From positions 1-64,000 of the forward strand of contig NZ_NMQW01000027.1 in NCBI RefSeq assembly GCF_002234615.1: 64,000 nucleotides of DNA, given 5' to 3'. The stretch is from Paenibacillus rigui (lineage in GTDB: Bacteria > Bacillota > Bacilli > Paenibacillales > NBRC-103111). Of this stretch, positions 62,701 to 64,000 are shown in pieces. The position numbers were made by a program, and so were the translations under genes. Under the pieces are notes generated by a model. It had not been told where the DNA came from, did not search any database, and saw nothing but the letters and a program-made list of their open reading frames with translations. Numbering within the stretch: position 1 is the stretch's first letter; each line of letters opens with the position of its first letter.

Positions 62701-63273
62701 AACGAACGGTTCCAATTCTTGAGTGAACAGAAGAATGATCTGGTGGAAGCCAAGACGACCCTGTATCAGGTAATACGCGAGATGGATGAGGAAATGTCGA
62801 AGCGTTTCCGCACCACATTCGATGCGATCCGATCCCACTTTGTCGTTGTGTTCGCCAAGCTTTTTGGCGGAGGACGGGCCGATCTCATCTTATCCGAGCC
62901 GGACAATCTGCTCGACACAGGTATTGAGATCGTAGCTCAGCCGCCTGGCAAGAAGCTTCAAAATTTGCAGCTGCTGTCCGGTGGAGAGCGCGCACTGACG
63001 GCGATTGCGCTCTTGTTCTCGATTATTCGAGTGAAGCCGGTTCCGTTCTGCGTACTCGATGAGGTCGAAGCCGCATTGGATGAGGCGAACGTAGCGCGGT
63101 TTGCCGAATACCTGCGTGAATTTTCACAGCAGACGCAGTTTATCGTCGTAACCCATCGAAAAGGGACAATGGAGGAAGCAGACGTATTGTATGGGGTTAC
63201 AATGGAAGAAGGCGGCGTTTCCAAGCTGGTATCGGTTCGCTTGGAAGAAGATGAAGCGATCATTGCAAGCTAA
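59701..63273 (+). CDS. smc: chromosome segregation protein SMC
   Basis: This 1190-aa protein has an N-terminal ATPase half with GPNGSGKSNI (31-40), long coiled coil, hinge at about 515-660 (IKGAVAELVKVPANVEVAMETALGG), a second coiled coil, and the C-terminal ABC signature LLSGGERALTAIALLFSI plus Walker B FCVLDEVEAALDEANV. It organises and segregates chromosomes with ScpAB. Confidence 0.98.
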   Translation: MFLKRIELSGFKSFADRTELEFVQGITAVVGPNGSGKSNISDGIRWVLGEQSARSLRGGKMEDIIFAGSDGRKAVNYGEVSLTLDNTDQALSLDFNEVTVTRRVHRSGDSEYLINKQPCRLKDITELFMDTGIGKEAYSIIGQGRIEEILSTKSEDRRGIFEEASGIVKYKSRKRETEKKLQETEQNLLRIHDLVVELEDQIEPLRMQSEKAIRFKELKEQLKSNEIAMYVYQIEQIYASWTDTNAKLEKLKQEQLELSAVVGQHDAHLEKHRWETRRLEEEIERLQQHLLQLSEDFEKCEGQGEVLKERKKNYGANQAQLRQTISQQEQRMLEKETDLSRFQEKIAAISSELIQFQAKLKAEEDRLLGVSGGISSSEEDRLKGELLETLNEMANARNEVRYAEQQTEGLSKRLDRLGDEHRKWKEQQQSITERKKDLEERLKAVVGQIADVRNRYLELSQSLKSKQILSEETQSTVRKWEQKLDAMTSRRDTMREMANDYDGFMHGVKEVLKAKDRGDLRGIKGAVAELVKVPANVEVAMETALGGALQHVVVDSEANGREAIAFLKRRQLGRATFLPLDVIRGRSIPEGEKRAIEGMEGFIGIGVDLVHFDETYRQIVGSLLGNVIIASQLDIANRIAAKVQYRYRVVTLEGDVVNPGGSMTGGSQQKKATNLLSRQRQIEEMDKEIMDSERQLVLLRTKADTVRKEITAETHTLEELRQKGETLRIEEQQIRAGLQPLEHESRQVAEQLALYSQDGDALDTERRDLDGRRTAALAALERLQEQEAIVQQAIREAELARKAGELAKEELQTQLTDLKIKVASQSQEKQSLQEQERRFKQELDELKNELELNRRLLAQLEQDMANHDQETIQQIEQLNDLKLKKQQCTEQLDLKRAERAEWQAKLEFEENKTKEQRLQLRQVEEQMHQMEVRVTRLDVELETLLKKLADDYELSFELAKQRYPVPEDVLGAQNLVRELKRDIAILGDVNLGAVEEFQRVNERFQFLSEQKNDLVEAKTTLYQVIREMDEEMSKRFRTTFDAIRSHFVVVFAKLFGGGRADLILSEPDNLLDTGIEIVAQPPGKKLQNLQLLSGGERALTAIALLFSIIRVKPVPFCVLDEVEAALDEANVARFAEYLREFSQQTQFIVVTHRKGTMEEADVLYGVTMEEGGVSKLVSVRLEEDEAIIAS

Positions 63274-63333
63274 GCTTTGAGATGATCGGATGTAACGAAA
63301 TGTACCAATTCATAAAAAAGGGGGCTGAAGCCG

Positions 63334-64000
63334 ATGAGTTTTTTTAGACGTTTGAAAGAAAGCATTTCCTCGAAGGCCGAGGCGGTCACGAATAAATTTA
63401 AAGAGGGCTTGACCAAAACACGCGACGTGTTCGTGGAGCGAGTGGAGGATTTATTCAGCCGCCGCAAAAAGATCGACGAGGATTTTTACGAAGAGCTGGA
63501 GGAAATATTGATTGGTGCCGATGTGGGGATTAATACCGTATTGAAGCTGATCGATGACCTGCGGTCAGAAGTGCGCAAACGGAAAATCGAGCAGCCGAGC
63601 GAGCTGCAGCCGATTCTTTCCGAAATGCTGATCGACCTGCTTAAGGGCGATGAGAATGCAGGCTTGAAAATGGCCGATTCGGGCCTGACCGTCATCCTCT
63701 TTGTTGGTGTGAACGGGGTCGGCAAGACGACAACGATAGGGAAGCTGGCACACCACCTGAAATCGCAAGGAAAGAAGGTTATGCTCGCTGCGGGCGATAC
63801 GTTCCGTGCCGGTGCGATTGAACAGCTGGAAGCTTGGGGGCAGCGCGCAGGTGTCGACGTCATCAAGCAGCAGGCCGGTTCCGATCCGGCGGCGGTCATG
63901 TTCGATGCACTGCATGCGGCCAAAAACCGTGGCGTAGACGTTCTGCTGTGCGACACGGCAGGAAGGCTCCAGAACAAGGTCAATTTGATGGAAGAGCTGA
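63334..64000 (+). CDS. ftsY: signal recognition particle receptor FtsY (partial, cut by window end)
   Basis: The ATG at 63334 follows GGGGGCTGAAG, and the frame stays open to the end (222 codons). N-terminal helices start MSFFRRLKESISS. The NG GTPase domain shows GVNGVGKTTTIGKLAHHL (P-loop), DTFRAGAIEQLEAWG and CDTAGRLQNK. FtsY docks ribosome-SRP complexes at the membrane. It follows smc as in other Bacillota. Confidence 0.95.
   Translation, partial: MSFFRRLKESISSKAEAVTNKFKEGLTKTRDVFVERVEDLFSRRKKIDEDFYEELEEILIGADVGINTVLKLIDDLRSEVRKRKIEQPSELQPILSEMLIDLLKGDENAGLKMADSGLTVILFVGVNGVGKTTTIGKLAHHLKSQGKKVMLAAGDTFRAGAIEQLEAWGQRAGVDVIKQQAGSDPAAVMFDALHAAKNRGVDVLLCDTAGRLQNKVNLMEEL

Overview
The window comes from a low-to-mid GC, spore-forming Bacillota chromosome, most likely Paenibacillus or a close relative. 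The right-hand third carries the conserved block rsmD-coaD, ylbJ (opposite strand), sepM/ylbL, tmcAL/ylbM (opposite strand), yceD-rpmF, fapR-plsX-fabH-fabD-fabG-acpP-fabF-rnc-smc-ftsY. Strong Shine-Dalgarno sites, many TTG/GTG starts and the sporulation gene ylbJ fit this assignment. The species name is an inference.

Positions 1 to about 46,230 are a contractile-tailed (PBSX/Xkd-type myovirus) prophage in late-gene orientation. Its left end and integrase lie outside the window. Its right end is marked by tandem GTCCCCAA arm-type repeats and a core-like dyad at 46,211-46,230, just upstream of rsmD. Layout: (1) 541-5,190, an AT-rich accessory island of five genes in two convergent operons. On + are a nucleoside-deoxyribosyltransferase-like protein, a Thoeris ThsB-like TIR protein and a second TIR protein. 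On - are a TIR protein and a four-TM SLATT protein. This is the best candidate for an under-described anti-phage system. (2) 5,263-7,917, the lysis/lysogeny switch (divergent XRE regulators around regularly spaced GTTCG-N5-CGAAC operators), an excisionase-like HTH, an AbrB-like protein and small zinc-knuckle proteins. (3) 7,946-13,752, recombination and replication: YqaJ exonuclease, RecT, an initiator gene containing seven 24-bp dyad iterons (probable origin), helicase loader, DnaB and a RuvC-like resolvase. (4) 13,759-18,925, small early/middle genes, a late regulator, and a ParB-methyltransferase fusion. (5) 18,961-31,274, packaging and head: TerS, TerL, portal-MuF fusion, a protease-scaffold-capsid fusion with nested internal start sites, connectors, sheath, tube, and a tail chaperone with an A AAA AAC -1 frameshift site. 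(6) 31,388-42,700, tape measure, baseplate, fibre, XhlA, holin and endolysin. (7) 42,821-46,055, lysogenic-conversion-type genes: a secreted Fn3/cohesin-like/dockerin-like protein, a membrane-anchored NucA/NucB nuclease, small unknowns, and a LexA-like winged-helix protein behind an SOS box.

The chromosomal part (46,477-64,000) is a housekeeping region: rRNA methylation, CoA synthesis, tRNA modification, ribosomal L32, the FapR-linked fatty acid/phospholipid cluster, RNase III, SMC and the start of FtsY (cut by the window end). No tRNA, rRNA, CRISPR array or insertion sequence was seen.
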